Source: Galeopsis tetrahit (taxonomy: Eukaryota; Streptophyta; Magnoliopsida; Lamiales; Lamiaceae). From it: DNA of 64,000 bases. The notes under the pieces are model-generated. The model was given only the letters and a program-made list of their open reading frames with translations, did no database searches and had not been told where the DNA came from. This document shows positions 21,601 through 33,380 of this stretch, piece after piece. Position 1 is the stretch's first letter. Each line of letters begins with the position of its first letter. The stretch spans positions 71,316,265 through 71,380,264 of the forward strand of contig OY776121.1 in the NCBI GenBank assembly GCA_963675135.1, read 5' to 3'. Position numbers and translations under genes: made by a program.

Positions 21601-22000
21601 TTGTCAAAAACAGAGATGTCTAGAGAAGAAATGGCTGAGCGAGGACGATCACCAGTGAAGGGAAAAGAAGTCTCATAAAAACGAGCATGGCGCGAGATTT
21701 AGATGCGGTGCGAGCAGGGATCAAGACAGCAAAAACCGTTATGACGCGAGCTGTAACCAAGAAAAACACAAGGTAGACTACGAGGGGAAATTTTGTTAAC
21801 AACTTAGTTGCGAAGACAAGGATACACACAGCAACAAAAGACACGAAAGTTCTCATAAGAAGGGAGGGGGTAGAGAGAGAATATCATAAGGGGTCTTGGT
21901 GTCTAGAATGGGGGTGGGGAGGCGATTAATGATATATACCGCAGTTCCAAAAGCTTCTACCCAAAACTTCGTGGGGACAGGAATGAAAGAGAAGAGTGTA
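18633..22000 (-). pseudogene. Copia-1 remnant with 3' LTR, unit 2 copy
   Basis: LTR at 18633-18787, RNase H 20296-20526, RT 20569-21231 with YVNNAF and FVDDIIITG, and integrase end near 21926-22162. It shares the 180-bp RT-RNase H deletion with unit 1. A private change turns the conserved YKARLVAQGF into YKARLDAQGF, and the integrase end has a small extra deletion (acagg in place of acagagg near 21980). Confidence 0.85.
18868..19994. mobile_element. MULE, unit 2 copy
   Basis: Same 10-bp duplication taagactctt at 18858-18867 and 19995-20004. It was inherited with the unit 1 copy by segmental duplication. The transposase-like N-terminal frame lies at 19652-19840 with one substitution (TMVLQ to TIVLQ). 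Confidence 0.92.
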
Positions 22001-22432
22001 GAATCTGACCGACCTCTTCCTCACAAATTCGCCCAGCCATTCGTTCGGGTCCAACTTAATTAAAACTTTGGGAGACGGGAGCCTTTCCTCCTTTTGGAAA
22101 GATAGATGGTTAGATGAGGTAAATTTACGTGAACTTTTTCCTTGATTATTCTCTATGTGCACTAATAAAGAGGTTATGATTAGTGAATGGTTGAACGGTA
22201 CTTAGAAATGGAATATAATATGGAGGAGAGAATTATTCATCTAGGAAGAAAACCTTGTCTTTCAATTACACTGCTTGTTGGATACTACTAATTTACAGGA
22301 GCACACCCTCCGATTCATGGAAATGGAAGTTGTCAAAAGATGGGAGGTACACATTCAAATCAGCATATGAAGGCCAACGGATGCGCCCACCATCACATGC
22401 TCTTCAATATGATACTCTGTTCGCTCTTCGAA
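22001..22432 (+). pseudogene. LINE ORF2 fragment, unit 2 copy
   Basis: Collinear with 4893-5324 and carries the same stops. Confidence 0.8.
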
Positions 22433-22936
22433 AAATCTGCATGAGAAATCCTTTGGATAAAATCCTTGCTTAAAGAGCTGCATCTTTTCAGCCACAAACC
22501 TCCATGGACAGACACCTAAGGGCCTATCTCTCTCTTGCTGCCAATCTTGTAATTCACTCAAGATCAAACTTCCATTTCATTTGATAAAAGATAAACAACA
22601 AGGAGCTTTAGGTTCTTCATGTTCAATGTATTGACCAAGTTGTGGAAATCCTCAGTAACCCTCTCTCTGAGCAATTCTTCACTAGTTTTGCGGAAAAACC
22701 TGAAAGAAGTCCACAAGACCTAGATCCCTTGAATTGAAGGGGCATGATAAGTGATCTAGATTCCGTGCAATTGAGCACATGCAAGTGAAACCCTAGGTGC
22801 ATGGATATAGTAATGCAGCTGATTACCACTCTTTTGTCTATATAAGAGCACCTCAAAAGAAAATGTATTCTGTATCCTGAAATGAAAAGCTTATTTCTAG
22901 CAATGTCTTTGTTTACTGTTCCATTGCATTTATTCA
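22433..22936 (+). pseudogene. Copia-2 RNase H end plus 3' LTR, unit 2 copy
   Basis: Coding remnant 22433-22744, LTR 22745-22936. One base is missing inside the LTR (cacctcaaaag against cacctacaaaag in unit 1). Confidence 0.7.
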
Positions 22937-23406
22937 GGGTTAAAATTCATTTTAGTCCTATAACTTTTACTTTTTCCGCGGAAGGTTATAAAAATGTTAA
23001 GTTTTTCAAAGTAATCCATAACTCCATAATTGGTCCATTTAAAACCTAGACATGTTCATCTGATTAAAATCGGCGGTTACAGATTTGATCTGCCCGTTAA
23101 ACTGTTTTTTTTTTAAGTTTGTTTTTCTCATTTTGGACTCAAAACCGGCGGTTACAGATTGGAAGGGATTCGTCCTATTCCAGTCATAAATTGGAAGCAA
23201 TTCATCTGACTCTGACTCCTTTTTTTTTTTTTTTTTTTTGTATTTTGCACGAAAAAATCAAAATACAAATATTTCATACGCACGCACGCACACAGTGTAA
23301 TACCATCTCAAATAACGTATATGTTTCGTGCGACGATAAACAAAATCTTATTTCAACCAAAAGGCGCCACTATATATATATATATTACATATACAGTAAA
23401 TAACCA
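22937..23406. other. MITE-like left end, poly(T), (CGCA)n and dispersed motif
   Basis: Collinear with 5830-6293. The poly(T) run near 23220 is longer than in unit 1. Nothing coding. Confidence 0.5.
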
Positions 23407-23863
23407 CCTTGTGGAGATTTATTTTGGCCATTTTGAGCTCCTGCAGCCTTCTGGCCTTCTTTTTTTATTCGAATCTCCAGTGTCTTATTCTTCTCATCCT
23501 CCTGGTCTTGTACTTCTATTTGAATCTGGGGTGTCTTGTTCTTCTGATCTTTCTTATTAGATTTACTTGGATTTCAGATCTGGACGAGATCGTTTTGGCA
23601 CCGGATTGCTACCAACAGCCTCCTCCTGTTAATCATATATATACCAATGTTAGAAACACCAAAAGGAAGGAGTCAAACACGTACAAGGAATATTAGTAGA
23701 CATACGTCGTGAAATCTTTTTAAAGACTCTTTCAGACCAGGTAGATCAGCGTCGTCATCATCATCATGATCATCTATCAGAATTCCTTGTGGAGATTTCT
23801 TTTGGCCATTTTGAGCTCCTGCAGCAGCCTTTTGGCCTTGTGGATGAGATTGTTCAGCATTGT
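23407..23863 (-). pseudogene. Resident-gene exon 1-2 fragment, unit 2 copy
   Basis: Carries the same 14-bp frame-shifting deletion as unit 1. It reads DNAEQSHPQ where unit 1 has DNAKQ. Confidence 0.8.
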
Positions 23864-23988
23864 CTAATAACGTAAAGGGGTTAGAATCAATTATGTCATA
23901 CCTATATAGATGATCTGCAAGAAAAATATTCAATGCAAGACATAAAGGGGTTAGAATCAATTATGTTGGTGCCAATTCCTTTTCAATG

Positions 23989-24491
23989 CTCCTTTTTTTT
24001 TTTTTTTGAACAGCAAGGGGTACTGCTTCCCGAATACAAGAGACACAAACTCAGCGATTTTCGAACCAGGCCCAAACAAGCACGTGCGGAATATAATATA
24101 AATACAAATATTTCATGCGCACGCACGCACACAGTGTAATACCGTCTCAAATAACGTACATGTTTTGTGCGACGATAAACAAAATCTATTTCAACCAAAA
24201 CGTGACATGCTATATATATATATATATTACATATTCAGTAAATAGCCACCTTGAGCTACTTACGGCACTAGATCCCAAATTTAGATTGTTTCTTATTGTC
24301 ATGATTTATATTACATATTTTAGGGAAAATAATTTTTTGCATCTCTTTCCTAAAATTAATTACATCATAAAAAGAACAAGATTAATGATTGGATCTGCCG
24401 ATAAAATTCTCTTCTATAACTTAATGCAAGCCATGAGATATTAAATTTTAAGAAAACAGCAAAAGGAAAACAAAAAAAAAAAAAAAGCATA
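23989..24491. repeat. Poly(T)-headed tail, dispersed motif and (TA)n, unit 2
   Basis: Collinear with 6881-7375. No gene. Confidence 0.5.
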
Positions 24492-24711
24492 ATTTTTTCT
24501 TTTTTTGGACAGCAAAAATGATATATTGATTAATGGGAGTACCAGTGGTACTCAAAAAGGGGAACAAGCACATGCAGTTAAAGAATTGTAGAAGAGAGGG
24601 GACTTAAGGTAGCAACTATAGCAGCCCCCATTACATGCAAACTAGTCTACCAGTGTATGTGCAATCTTGTTTTCGCTTTGTGGGACGTAAGCGATATCGC
24701 ACACGATCTCC
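24492..24711 (-). mobile_element. LINE 3' end, unit 2 copy
   Basis: Same RNase H C-terminus and 3' UTR as 7376-7597. Confidence 0.6.
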
Positions 24712-25058
24712 ATATATCCCACACCTAATTTAATTGAAGCCATGATTGCCTGGATGTCACCACTTTTGGTTTTGTTTCCAAATGAATCACCTGCACCCAA
24801 TTTTACACACAAAATATTGCAAAACAATTCTTTTATCATTTCATTTAATATTATACTTACATAAATTTAAATTTCACATGTAATCAAGGCAGCTGGAGAT
24901 AAAATTAATAACATTCAAATAGTGTGTACATAAATTGAAAGAGAAATATCAAGTTAAATAACTGAAATAAAAACATTGCAGAGTCTGTACGTTCATCATG
25001 CATAAATATGCAGTTTAATTTCAACATAATTAAAGCATCACTTCCAAGAAATTAATTC

Positions 25059-26881
25059 TCATTCCTCATGAGCAGGAACAACTTCAAGGCAAACACGATC
25101 GTTCCAAGGACGAAATGCTCCTTTGCGAGTCAAGTTCTGAACAACATCACGAGTCAAATTCAAAAAATTCATACGCTGTGATTTGCAAGGATATATAACT
25201 AATAAACTCATCAATTTAATTATATAAAACCTAAAATGATATATGCACCACAGCTTGATCAATCAGAAATGAAAAAAGTTTGCAATAACAATGCACATTT
25301 CATTTCTTAAAATAGATAAAGCTTCACCTAAAAAATTGATCATTATCATGATTTGCTAAATAGTTTATATGATGCGTATCAAATTCAGAAGGAAAATAGA
25401 TATATATTTACCAACCTGGGCCAAAAGAAAAAATTACGGAGAACTGCCAATTGTTTTTCTGGTTTACGTCGGGATTGCAGTACTGTATTAAGATCTGCAT
25501 TCAGTGAAGGATATGTTAGCGTGCCCAAGAATACTTTATTAAAATCCCCAAGGCTCCGGAATATTTAGTGAACACACAAGGAAGATGTAGTGTTCCATTT
25601 TATATTTCACTATATATTTACATTATGCATAATACGTTTACGCTTGAATTTCAGATAATAATAATACGCGACAAACATGAATTTAGGCTTGACGAACCTT
25701 CATGGTGATGAAGGTAAGATCCAGCTTTGATTGCCTCCTTAAGCCTGTCATACTCCTCCATGTCAAATGGTTTTCTAAGAACCTTTAAGACATCATTTCT
25801 AAAGACAGCGTTCTCGGCATCATCATCATCTAGGATTTCCACTTCAGGATTCTCAGAGATGACACTCACACCCTTGTCTTTTGGACGTGGTTGAGATGGA
25901 GCAGCCCGTTTTGACACGGGATTACTGGTACCTGCAGCCTTCTGGCCTTCTATTTTTATTCGAATCTCCAGTGTCTTATTCTTCTCATCCTCCTGGCCTT
26001 GTACTTCTAATTTGTTCTTCTGATCTTTCTTATTAGATTTACTTGGCTTCTTTGTCTTGGATTTCAGATCTGGATGAGATCGTTTTGGCACCGGATTGCT
26101 CCCACCAGCCTCCTCCTGTTAATCATATATATACCAATGTTAGAAAGACGAAAAGGAAGGAGCCAGACACGTACAAGGAATATTATAGTAGACATACGTC
26201 GTGAAATCTTTTTAAAGGCTCTTTCAGACCAGGTAGATCAGCGTCGTCATCATCATCATGATCTATCAGAATTCCTTGTGGAGATTTCTTTTGGCCATTT
26301 TGAGCTCCTGCAGCAGCCTTCTGGCCTTCTATTTTTATCCGAATCTCCAGTGTCTTATTCTTCTCACTGGTACCATCCTCCTCTATTTGAATCTCGGGTG
26401 CCTTGTTCTTCTGATCTTTCTTATTAGATTTCCTTGGCTTCTTTGTCTTGGATTTCAGATCTGGACGAGATCGTTTTGGCACCAGATTGCTCCCACCAGC
26501 CTCCTCCTGTTAATCATATACCAGATATTAGAAAGACCAAAAGGAAGGAGCCAGACACGTACAAGGAATATTAATTAGTAGACATACGTCGTGAAATCTT
26601 TTTAAAGGCTCTTTCAGACCAGGCAGATCAGCGTCGTCATCATCATCATCTATCAGAATTACTTGTGGGGATTTCTTTTGGCCATTTTGAGCTCCTGCAA
26701 CCTTCTGGCCTTGTGGATGAGATTGTTCAGCATTGTCTAATATAAGGCGCATAATTTTACCGTAGCTACCACCTAACTCGTTCTCATTCATAAATCGTTT
26801 CATATCATCTATTTCCATTTTCAACGATTCCCTCTTACTTCCATTTCTTTTTAAATCGGACACAGCATCCCATTCTGCCAT
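25059..26881 (-). pseudogene. Resident gene, unit 2 copy: recently disabled
   Basis: Exon equivalents on the minus strand: 26881-26588, 26506-26198, 26115-25698, 25560-25416 and 25175-25059. Exons 1-3 are open. The exon 4 acceptor is changed from ATAG to ATAT (plus strand ccggaatattt against ccggactattt in units 1, 3 and 4). In addition, one base is missing at the end of exon 4 (cctgggcc against cctggagcc), which would shift exon 5 and give an early stop, removing the FRPWNDRVCLEVVP tail. Either change alone should damage the product. Exon 1 keeps the long acidic run (LIDDDDDDADLPG). Confidence 0.8.
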
Positions 26882-27521
26882 ACCTATAGATGATCTGCAA
26901 CAAAAATATTCAATGTAAGCCATAAAGGGGTTAGAATCAATTATGTTGGTGCCTTCCTTTTCAAGAATATTAGTCTCTTCAATGCTCCTTTTTTTTTTTT
27001 TTTGAACAGCAAGGGATACTGCCTCCCGAATACAAGAGACACAAACTCAGCGATTACGAATCAGGCCCAAACAAGCACGTGCGGAATATAATATAAATAC
27101 AAATATCTCGTGCGCACGCACGCACACAGTGTAATACGGTCTTAAAAAAGGAACATGTTTCGTGCAACGATAAACAAAATCTTATTTCAACCAAAACGCG
27201 CCACTATATATATATTACATATTCAGTAAATAGCCCCCTTGAGCTACATACGGCACTAGATCCCTAATTTAGATTGTTTGTTAAATATTGTCATTTATAT
27301 AAATTACATTTTTTAGGGAAAAATAATTGTTTGCATCTCTTTCCTAAAATTAATTACATCATAAAAAGAACAAGATTAATGGTTGGATCTGCAGATAAAA
27401 TTCTCTTCTATAACTTAATGCAAGCCCAGAGATATAAAATTATAAGAAAACAGCAAAAGGAAAACAAAAAACAAGCATAATTAAAAAAAATCAGCTGAAG
27501 AAAGGCCGCAATTCAAGATTA

Positions 27522-27641
27522 ATGGCGGGTGAAGGGACTGTTTTGAAGTTGTTGGAGAATGATATCAGAAAGAGACAGGAGTGTTTCAGCTGTGTAGTCG
27601 AGAAAAAAGAATTACAAAAAACCCTAAGCCCTAAACTATAA
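27522..27641 (+). other. Small plus-strand ORF, 39 codons, unit 2 copy
   Basis: MAGEGTVLKLLENDIRKRQE to VEKKELQKTLSPKL. Compared with unit 1, the indels compensate and both termini are kept. It is followed by ctaaactataaaccctaaag. Confidence 0.25.
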
Positions 27642-28014
27642 ACCCTAAAGTGAAGCTTAATGAATAACAATATGTACGTTATCGACAGACCTATATATTC
27701 ATAATCTTTTAATAATTAATAATTGAATTTCTTAATTCCTAAAACATATCTGTGATTATAGCAACTGATAATTGAATCCCCAAAAAACATTGGTAAAAGT
27801 AGGGTTATTTCAACAGATGTAGATGAAAAAGCTGGCATAAATTGCAGATGTAGCCATAGTCAAATAATTTTCAGTATAATTCAAAGCTGATGTATGTGTG
27901 TAGTAGACGATTGAAATACAATGAAGCTTGATTTTCATAGTTGTGCAACTATATATTTTCAGACATGAGCAAATTACTTGGGGGAAGAAATTAAGAGACA
28001 AGAAATTAAATTAC

Positions 28015-28150
28015 CTGAGAAAGAAGGAATATAATCTTGAAGAAGGAGAGACCGCTAGAGTAGAGAGAGAGAGTGTAAAAAGGCCAGGGAAACAGCAGAT
28101 TGGAGATGTGTCACCGCGATGTGATTTCGACCCAGCAGACGAAGCCCTAT
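28015..28150 (-). promoter_or_regulatory. Putative leader exon of the unit 2 resident gene
   Basis: The TCTCAG-GTAATTT donor at 28015 is kept. The TATA stretch of unit 1 is rearranged, and a tatttataattc sequence on the minus strand may substitute. Confidence 0.3.
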
Positions 28151-28633
28151 GAATTATAAATAGCAACGGGAAAGGGCCGGGGGTCCCTAAAATTTTTCTC
28201 TTTTCTGTGTATGAATTTGATGATTTTGGAATTTTTGGAACTTTGATTAAATTTGCTATTCTTAATTTGTAATTGTTTTCTCTACTTCCAATAGCTAGCT
28301 AGATATCTGAGGCTAGCAGGGTTTTGCTTTTTATCTCTCAAAATATTAGTGTTTTACTTTGTTTGATATTAAAACAAGAATTGAGTTTAATTGCCCTTCA
28401 TAACAAAAAATTTCGATTTTTGCAGAGAAATTGACAAGTGCATACTGTATATTGGAAATTAAGGAAGGAGACACCGCTAGAGTAGAGAGATAGAAGAGTG
28501 TAGTGTCCGTATATATATATATATATATTTCATCAAATTAATTATTATCTCCAATTACCCTTAAATAAAAATACCAACCCTCTGTTCGTCCAGCCACGCA
28601 CCAAATTTTGGACCAAAAACAATATTGTGATAT
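28151..28633. other. Intergenic spacer, unit 2
   Basis: Collinear with 10870-11340, including the second leader-like gagacaccgctagagtag. The (TA)n near 28510 is longer than in unit 1. Confidence 0.4.
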
Positions 28634-28648
28634 AATACCGGCCTTATC

Positions 28649-28764
28649 GACAAAGTGGGATAGCTCAAGTGGTTAGAGCACCACTACCTAGGTCCTGGGT
28701 TCGAGTCATGGGGAGGGGAAAAAAGGGATGGGTATTTAACTTTCCATCAAAAAAAAATAAAAAA
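28649..28764 (+). mobile_element. tRNA-derived SINE, 116 bp, unit 2
   Basis: Pol III A box tagctcaagtgg at 28661-28672 and B box ggttcgagtc at 28698-28707. An A-rich tail follows, with the 15-bp target duplication aataccggccttatc at 28634-28648 and 28765-28779. Unit 1 has the unoccupied site (aataccttatc, near 11341). The tRNA-like head lacks a foldable full tRNA and continues into non-tRNA sequence, so it is not a tRNA gene. Confidence 0.92.
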
Positions 28765-28934
28765 AATACCGGCCTTATCATTTAATTTAATTATTTTTTA
28801 TTAATTAAACATATATATAAAATTTTAATCTCACATGTAAAGAAAGGCAATGGGAGATAATAATAATGGGAAAATGTAATTTTAGACACGACCTGTAACT
28901 TAGGGGATTGTGTTTTACGGGCTTGTGAATGTAG

Positions 28935-29193
28935 TACATTATATTTTTAATTTTGTAAATATAGGACAATTGAGCCCAAATCGATCTTAATTGCGCGTGA
29001 GTTGCACAATTGTCCTAAATTTATAGATTTACAGATATGCGAATGTAAGACGTACACTATGTTTTTAAAATCGGTAAATGTACAATGATTGTGCAACTCA
29101 TTTGCAATTCATGCGACATTTTAGCACAATTTGGGTTATTTAATTTAGATTCGATTGTTCCACGTTTACAAAATTTAAAAGATAATGTACATT
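28935..29193. mobile_element. Foldback MITE, unit 2 copy
   Basis: Collinear with 11511-11769. The arms pair from tacattatat to ataatgta. Confidence 0.55.
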
Positions 29194-29252
29194 AAATATG
29201 GGTTATTCAGGCTCGAGTGTGTACATAAATTGAACGATAAATATCAAGTTAA

Positions 29253-29646
29253 TTTTTTTTTGAATAGAAAAAGGGAATTATATTATCAGAGTACCAGTGC
29301 TACTCCAGAATGTGATTTTACAGATTACAGGATCTCAGGACTAAATAAATAGGCTCCTTATTTGCAAACTAATCTGGGATTCCCACACCAATCTTGGAAA
29401 GAGAGGAGTGAGTTGCCGCTCTGCCTATGGTAGATCATGCTCCACGTCGTCGCCCTGATCATTTCGAAAGTCTTCTCTGGTTGTGTCTCTTCACTTGCGA
29501 AAATTTTGTCATTCCTGGCCTTCCATATAAACCGCACAACGCAGCACCAAAGGCCTTCCAAGACGGATTTCTTCCTATCCCCACCAAGTATTCCACAATG
29601 TTGATGAAAGTGAGAGGACGGTTTGATGCTCGTGGCCATCAATGTT
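29253..29646 (-). mobile_element. Truncated LINE with 17-bp duplication, unit 2 copy
   Basis: Target duplications at 29236-29252 and 29647-29663. Coding remnant as at 11829-12221. Confidence 0.85.
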
Positions 29647-29665
29647 GATAAATATGAAGTTAATG

Positions 29666-29975
29666 AACTGAAATAAAAACAGTAGAGAGTTGGTTCATCA
29701 TATTCATAAATATGTAGTTTAATTTATTTCAACATTAAAACATCACTTCCAAGAAATGCTCCTTAATTCCCAAGCCATGTTTTAAACAACATTATGAATC
29801 AAAGTTCATATATATGGCTTAATTTACAAACATACAATTAGTCGTACAAGCCTTCTACTTTTATTTGAATCTCCAGTATTTTGTTCTTCTTAATAGGTTG
29901 ATCTTCGTTCACTTTCTCAGCTCATTTCTCTAGGAATTCAGATCTTGTTGAGCTGGACGAGATCGTTTTGGCACC
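29666..29975 (-). pseudogene. Decayed resident-gene copy, 3' part, unit 2
   Basis: Collinear with 12240-12548. Confidence 0.65.
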
Positions 29976-30005
29976 AGACAAATTAAATGTTTCACAGGAG
30001 AAGTA

Positions 30006-30285
30006 CTCCCTTCAATTCGTCCACACTTTTTTTTTTTTTTTTTGAAAGGGTTTACAAGATCAGCATCAAATAATCAAATACAAGGATATTTTTCAAATCA
30101 TCAGATCTTCAAACCAAGACGAAACAAATCGGTGTCGCTACCCTTCATCCACACTTAATTTTAAGAAATATTCATAGTCTATGTACGTAAAAGGTAGATG
30201 TGTAAAGTAAAAAGTAAAGTGTGCATATTAAGTGTCGATAACTACAAAAGGAAAAAGTGCATTAAGTGTGGACGGATCGAAGAAG
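30006..30285. mobile_element. Stowaway-like MITE with nested retroposon, unit 2
   Basis: TA at 30004-30005 and 30286-30287. The nested poly(T) insert has a slightly longer T run than unit 1. Confidence 0.75.
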
Positions 30286-30287
30286 TA

Positions 30288-30787
30288 CTTCTCAGTCCAA
30301 AATATTCCGCAAATATGTGCATATGTAATTTTGAAACATAAAAAGTTGCATCTTAATTAATTTTAAAGCATACATGCACATTAAAAGAAAAAAAGTTCCG
30401 ATCTTCAACCATTTATATAAAAAAAAGTCCTTTAATTAATTCAATGTGGCTAAAATAATTAAAAAGAGAAATTAAATTCAATGATATATATATGAATGCT
30501 TTTTTTTCAACATGTTTAATTCTATTCAATTACCATATTTTTTATTTTCTTTTTTAATTCTTCTTTGAAAATAAATAACCACTCCAACATATATATATAT
30601 ATATATATAGAAGGACAACCCAAATCTTGAAATATATAAAATATTCAGTGAAAGGTAAGGCTAGTCTTTTACTCCCAATCACTCACACACACCTAAAGAT
30701 CTGCAAGAAAAATACACATACATATATATGGATGCGGAATTACAGAAGGAAGTGGCCTCATTTCTCGGGTTCCAAGTTGGAATTAAC
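30288..30787. other. AT-rich spacer, (TA)n and LINE stub at a deletion junction
   Basis: The (TA)n lies at about 30589-30609. From about 30729 a LINE stub (MDAELQKEVASFLGFQVGIN) remains. It breaks at ggaattaac and joins aacggagaatggc, which is 16.6 kb sequence in unit 1. About 3.26 kb is therefore missing, with aac shared at the join. Confidence 0.7.
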
Positions 30788-31145
30788 AACGGAGAATGGC
30801 TAATCTTTTTTCCAATTTACCAATGGGACTGTTTTGGATCAGACAAACAATATCAATCCTCATCCTCATCCTGAATCTTAATCACTTCTGGAAATTTCTG
30901 TGTCTTGGTTAGTTGAGATGGAGCAGCCCTTTTTTACACGGGATTACTGCAGTGTTCTGACCTTCTATTTTTATCCGAATCTCCAATGTCTTATTCTTCT
31001 CATCCTCCTGGTCTTCTACTTCTATTTGAATCTCGGGTGTCTTGTTCTTCTGATCTTTCTTATTAGATTCACTTGGCTTCTTTGTCTTGGATTTCAGATC
31101 TGGACGACATCGTTTTGGCACCGGATTGCTCCCACCAGCCTCCTC
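30788..31145 (-). pseudogene. Decayed resident-gene copy, exon 3-4 part, unit 2
   Basis: Collinear with 16577-16958, but the exon 4 remnant is truncated by the deletion. The same frameshift and stop follow EIRIKIEGQ. Confidence 0.7.
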
Positions 31146-31173
31146 CTGTTAATCATATATATACCAATGTTAG

Positions 31174-31466
31174 TGTTGAGTTTCGGTGCCGCCGGCCGCC
31201 ACTCGTACTCGGGGTTACACGAACAGGCTCAGACACGTGTCGGATTGTATCGGGACTGTAGTGGAGATAACCTAACACTAAGATGGGTAGCACTTCACCC
31301 TTGTTCTCCACTCTCCAATCTCACGACTACATTACGGTATCGTCTCGTCGTTAATGGAGAGGGTGACCCAATATATAGGAAGGCTGCCAAGAACTAGGGC
31401 ACCAATAAGTTGGGCCCTTGTGTGTAGGCCCAATGGCCAAAACCACACTTGGGCTAAATCCCAACA
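31174..31466. mobile_element. Solo LTR, 293 bp, unit 2
   Basis: TGTTG at the left and CAACA at the right, with the 5-bp direct repeat gttag at 31169-31173 and 31467-31471. Unit 1 has the empty site (accaatgttagaaac). It is GC-richer than its surroundings and has atatatagg as a possible TATA box near 31372. No internal retroelement sequence is present, and the source family is not in the window. Confidence 0.9.
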
Positions 31467-31675
31467 GTTAGAAAGACCAAAAGGAAGGAGTCAGACACGT
31501 ACAAGGAATATTAGTAGACATACATCGTGAAATCTATTTTTTTTTTCCACGAAAAAATCAAAATACAAATATTTCATACGCACGCACGCACGCACACAGT
31601 GTAATACCGTCTCAAATAACGTACATGTTTCGTGCGACGATAAACAAAATCTTATTTCAACCAAAACGCGCCACT

Positions 31676-32145
31676 GTTCCGAAAAGTCGTCTTTTGATCC
31701 AAATGTCCAGCTGTAGTTCCAATGTGTATCGCAGAGCTCTCCCTCTGTTCAGGGATATCAGCCACATGCTTCTTCATCAATGGCGAAGGCCGTTGGTGGA
31801 GGAATTTGCACCATACGGACACTCTTCACCATTGTTAAACTTCCTGCAAATTTTCATCCTATTAACACTCTTTGATCATCACTGGAACTGTCCTCCCTTT
31901 CCTTATCTATAATGATAAGGTCTTGCCAATTTTGAGGTGGCTAGCGTAAATTGTCTTCCCCATGAGCCAATGTACAGTTCTCCCCATTCCAACATTTTCC
32001 TTCGTTGAATTTTGCACAGATTCGAGTTTTGTAGAATATGTGGCTCGTTCCCAGCTTGTTGCTTGCTGGATTTTTCATTCTTGACAAATTTGGTGTTGTG
32101 TCGGATGTTCTTACTTTCTTGAAAGGATGCTGCTGCTGATCTTAT
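31676..32145 (-). pseudogene. CCCH zinc-finger fragment, unit 3 copy (longer)
   Basis: Besides the zinc-finger part, this copy keeps about 20 upstream codons in frame with it (SRMKNPASNKLGTSHIFYK). The stop after EDNLR and the downstream frameshifts are the same as in units 1 and 2. This is the more ancestral form. Confidence 0.75.
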
Positions 32146-32149
32146 TCAG

Positions 32150-32387
32150 TAAATAACCACCTTGTGGAGATTTCTTTTGGCCATTTTGAGCTCCTGCAGC
32201 AGCCTTCTGGCCTTGTGGATGAGATTGTTCAGCATTGTCTAATATAAGACGCAGAATTTTACCGTGGCTCCCACCTAACTCGTACGTTCTCATTCAAAAA
32301 TCGTTTCATTTCATCTATTTCCATTTGTAACGATTCCCTCTTGCTTCCATTTCTTTTTAAATCATGCACATCATCCCATTCTGCCAT
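32150..32387 (-). pseudogene. Resident-gene exon 1 fragment beside the CCCH fragment, unit 3
   Basis: The minus strand starts with an ATG at 32387 (MAEWDDVHDLKRNGSKRESL). A 4-bp insertion (cgtacg) after MNEN-type sequence shifts the frame, then ELGGSHGKILRLILDNAEQ and GQKKSPQGG. It is cut at ggttatttactg and joined to the CCCH fragment. Units 1 and 2 lack this block. Confidence 0.75.
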
Positions 32388-33380
32388 ACCTATATAGATG
32401 ATCTGCAACAAAAATATTCAATGTAAGACATAATTAAGGGGTTAGAATCAATTGTTGGAAGGTCGAGTCAACATGTGACACAAGAAATGCACACTTGAGA
32501 ATCAAATTAACATGATTCTACATCACCACACTGAGATGTGTACCAATGGAGGCAATTTGTCCGGCTTCGTATCATAAATTGAAGGAGATTTGTCCTATTC
32601 CAGTCATAAATTGGAAGCAATTCATCTGACTCTGAATTTTTTTTTTTTTTATTATTATTTTCCACGAAAAAATCAAAATACAAATATTTCATACGCACGC
32701 ACGCACAAAGTGTAATACCATCTCAAATAACGTACATGTTTCATGCAACGATAAACAAAATCCTATTTCAACCAAAACACGCCACTATATATATATTACA
32801 TGTTCTGTAAATTGCCACCTTGTGCTACATACGGCACTAGATCCCAAATTTAGACTGTTTCTTATATATTGTCATTTATATAAATTACATTTTTTAGGGA
32901 AAATAATTGTACGTTTGCATTTCTTTCGTAAAATTAATTACATCATAAAAAGAACAAGATTAATGATTGGATCTGCCGATAAAATTCTCTTCTATAACTT
33001 AATGCAAGCCATGAGATATAAAATTATAAGAAAACAGCAAAAGGAAAACAAAAAACAAAAACTTAAGCATAATTTTCGGCCCATTACATGCAAACTAGTC
33101 TAGGATTTTCACACCAATCTTTAAAAAAAATATAGTAAAGATGTATTATTTTCAATCCAACTTTCTAGCTATTACATTATAAGAAAAAATTAAAGAATTT
33201 TGGTATAGAAGTTTTCTTGAAGCTTTTCTGGTGAAGAAGAAACGGTTTTCTCTAGAATATATTAAAAGAGATTTGAACGCAATTTTTTTATTGCACATAA
33301 AACTAATCAAACAAGTTGATAACTAAAAATAAATATTAGTCTAATAACCCTATCATATTTGATATATCCCACACCTAATT
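32388..33380. other. Non-coding stretch with poly(T), (CGCA)n and dispersed motif
   Basis: About 1.0 kb from roughly 32060 to 33086 is present in units 3 and 4 and absent in units 1 and 2. Parts are collinear with 7100-7330 (ggatctgccgataaaattc). No gene. Confidence 0.55.

Larger units (their letters stand above)
17111..31596. repeat. Tandem unit 2 of the segmental array
   Basis: The left half (to about 24.4 kb) matches unit 1, including the MULE insertion and the copia deletion. The right half matches unit 3, including the SINE, the solo LTR and the LINE-block deletion. It is the shortest complete unit, about 14.5 kb. Confidence 0.9.

Noticed and set aside
28649..28764. tRNA gene
   Set aside because: A and B boxes are present, but there is no complete cloverleaf. 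The body continues into non-tRNA sequence with an A-rich tail and target duplications, so it is a SINE.
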